Assembly (NCBI GenBank): GCA_041481485.1
Contig: JBGPBY010000446.1
Coordinates: 1 to 6,147, forward strand
Direction of reading: 5' to 3'
Length of the DNA stretch: 6,147 nt
Source of the DNA: JBGPBY01 sp041481485
GTDB taxonomy: Bacteria; Acidobacteriota; Terriglobia; 20CM-2-55-15
A program made the translations under genes and the position numbers. The notes under the pieces are model-generated. The model saw only the letters and a program-made list of their open reading frames with translations, did not search any database and was not told the origin of the DNA. Of this stretch, positions 6,134 through 6,147 are shown piece by piece. Every line of letters starts with the position of its first letter. The first letter of the stretch is position 1.

Positions 6134-6147
6134 TACCACAAGTAACA

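Noticed and set aside
6085..6141. Extended yejA start at the TTG at 6141 (19 extra residues)
   Set aside because: The extra residues are a translation of the palindromic repeat and no Shine-Dalgarno is seen before the TTG within the window. The ATG at 6084 has GGAGAGGG at good spacing. The alternative is kept as a finding because the signal peptide is weak.

Overview
The window is almost entirely one five-gene operon on the minus strand. It encodes a complete peptide-type ABC importer of the Yej/Opp/Dpp class. In transcription order (right to left) the genes are a lipoprotein solute-binding protein of YejA type (4129-6084), two inner-membrane permeases that match YejB (3101-4132) and YejE (2013-3104), and two separate ATPases of OppD/DppD type (1033-2016) and OppF/DppF type (47-1036). 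Every component needed for import is present: a binding protein, a TMD heterodimer and an NBD heterodimer. Each ATPase has intact Walker A, Q-loop, signature, Walker B and H-loop motifs. All four gene junctions are the same 4-base ATGA overlap, so the genes are probably translationally coupled and made in fixed ratios.

The two ends of the operon hold short repetitive DNA. Just upstream of yejA (about 6093-6133) is a REP-like, GC-rich palindromic element. Its innermost arm carries the only good Shine-Dalgarno sequence for the yejA ATG, so the ribosome-binding site lies inside a predicted hairpin. Just downstream of the oppF stop (16-43) is a short tandem array of a 7-base unit (TGTTCAN on the + strand). 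No promoter or terminator can be seen; only 46 bases downstream and about 60 bases upstream of the operon are in the window.

The host is a bacterium with a diderm-type transport system. The closest recalled protein resemblance is to YejA/YejB/YejE of proteobacteria, but three things differ from E. coli: the ATPase is split into two genes instead of the fused YejF, the binding protein is a lipoprotein, and both ATPases keep the four-cysteine Opp/Dpp tail. Together with the repeat types, this points to a non-enteric, probably environmental lineage such as Acidobacteriota or another deep-branching diderm. That is a guess and cannot be settled from this window.

The likely job is uptake of oligopeptides or peptide-containing compounds. 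Characterised Yej systems import microcin C-type peptide-nucleotides and, in some alphaproteobacteria, muropeptides. The substrate here is unknown. I see no evidence of a wholly new system; the most interesting points are the repeat-embedded ribosome-binding site and the Yej-permease/Opp-ATPase combination.
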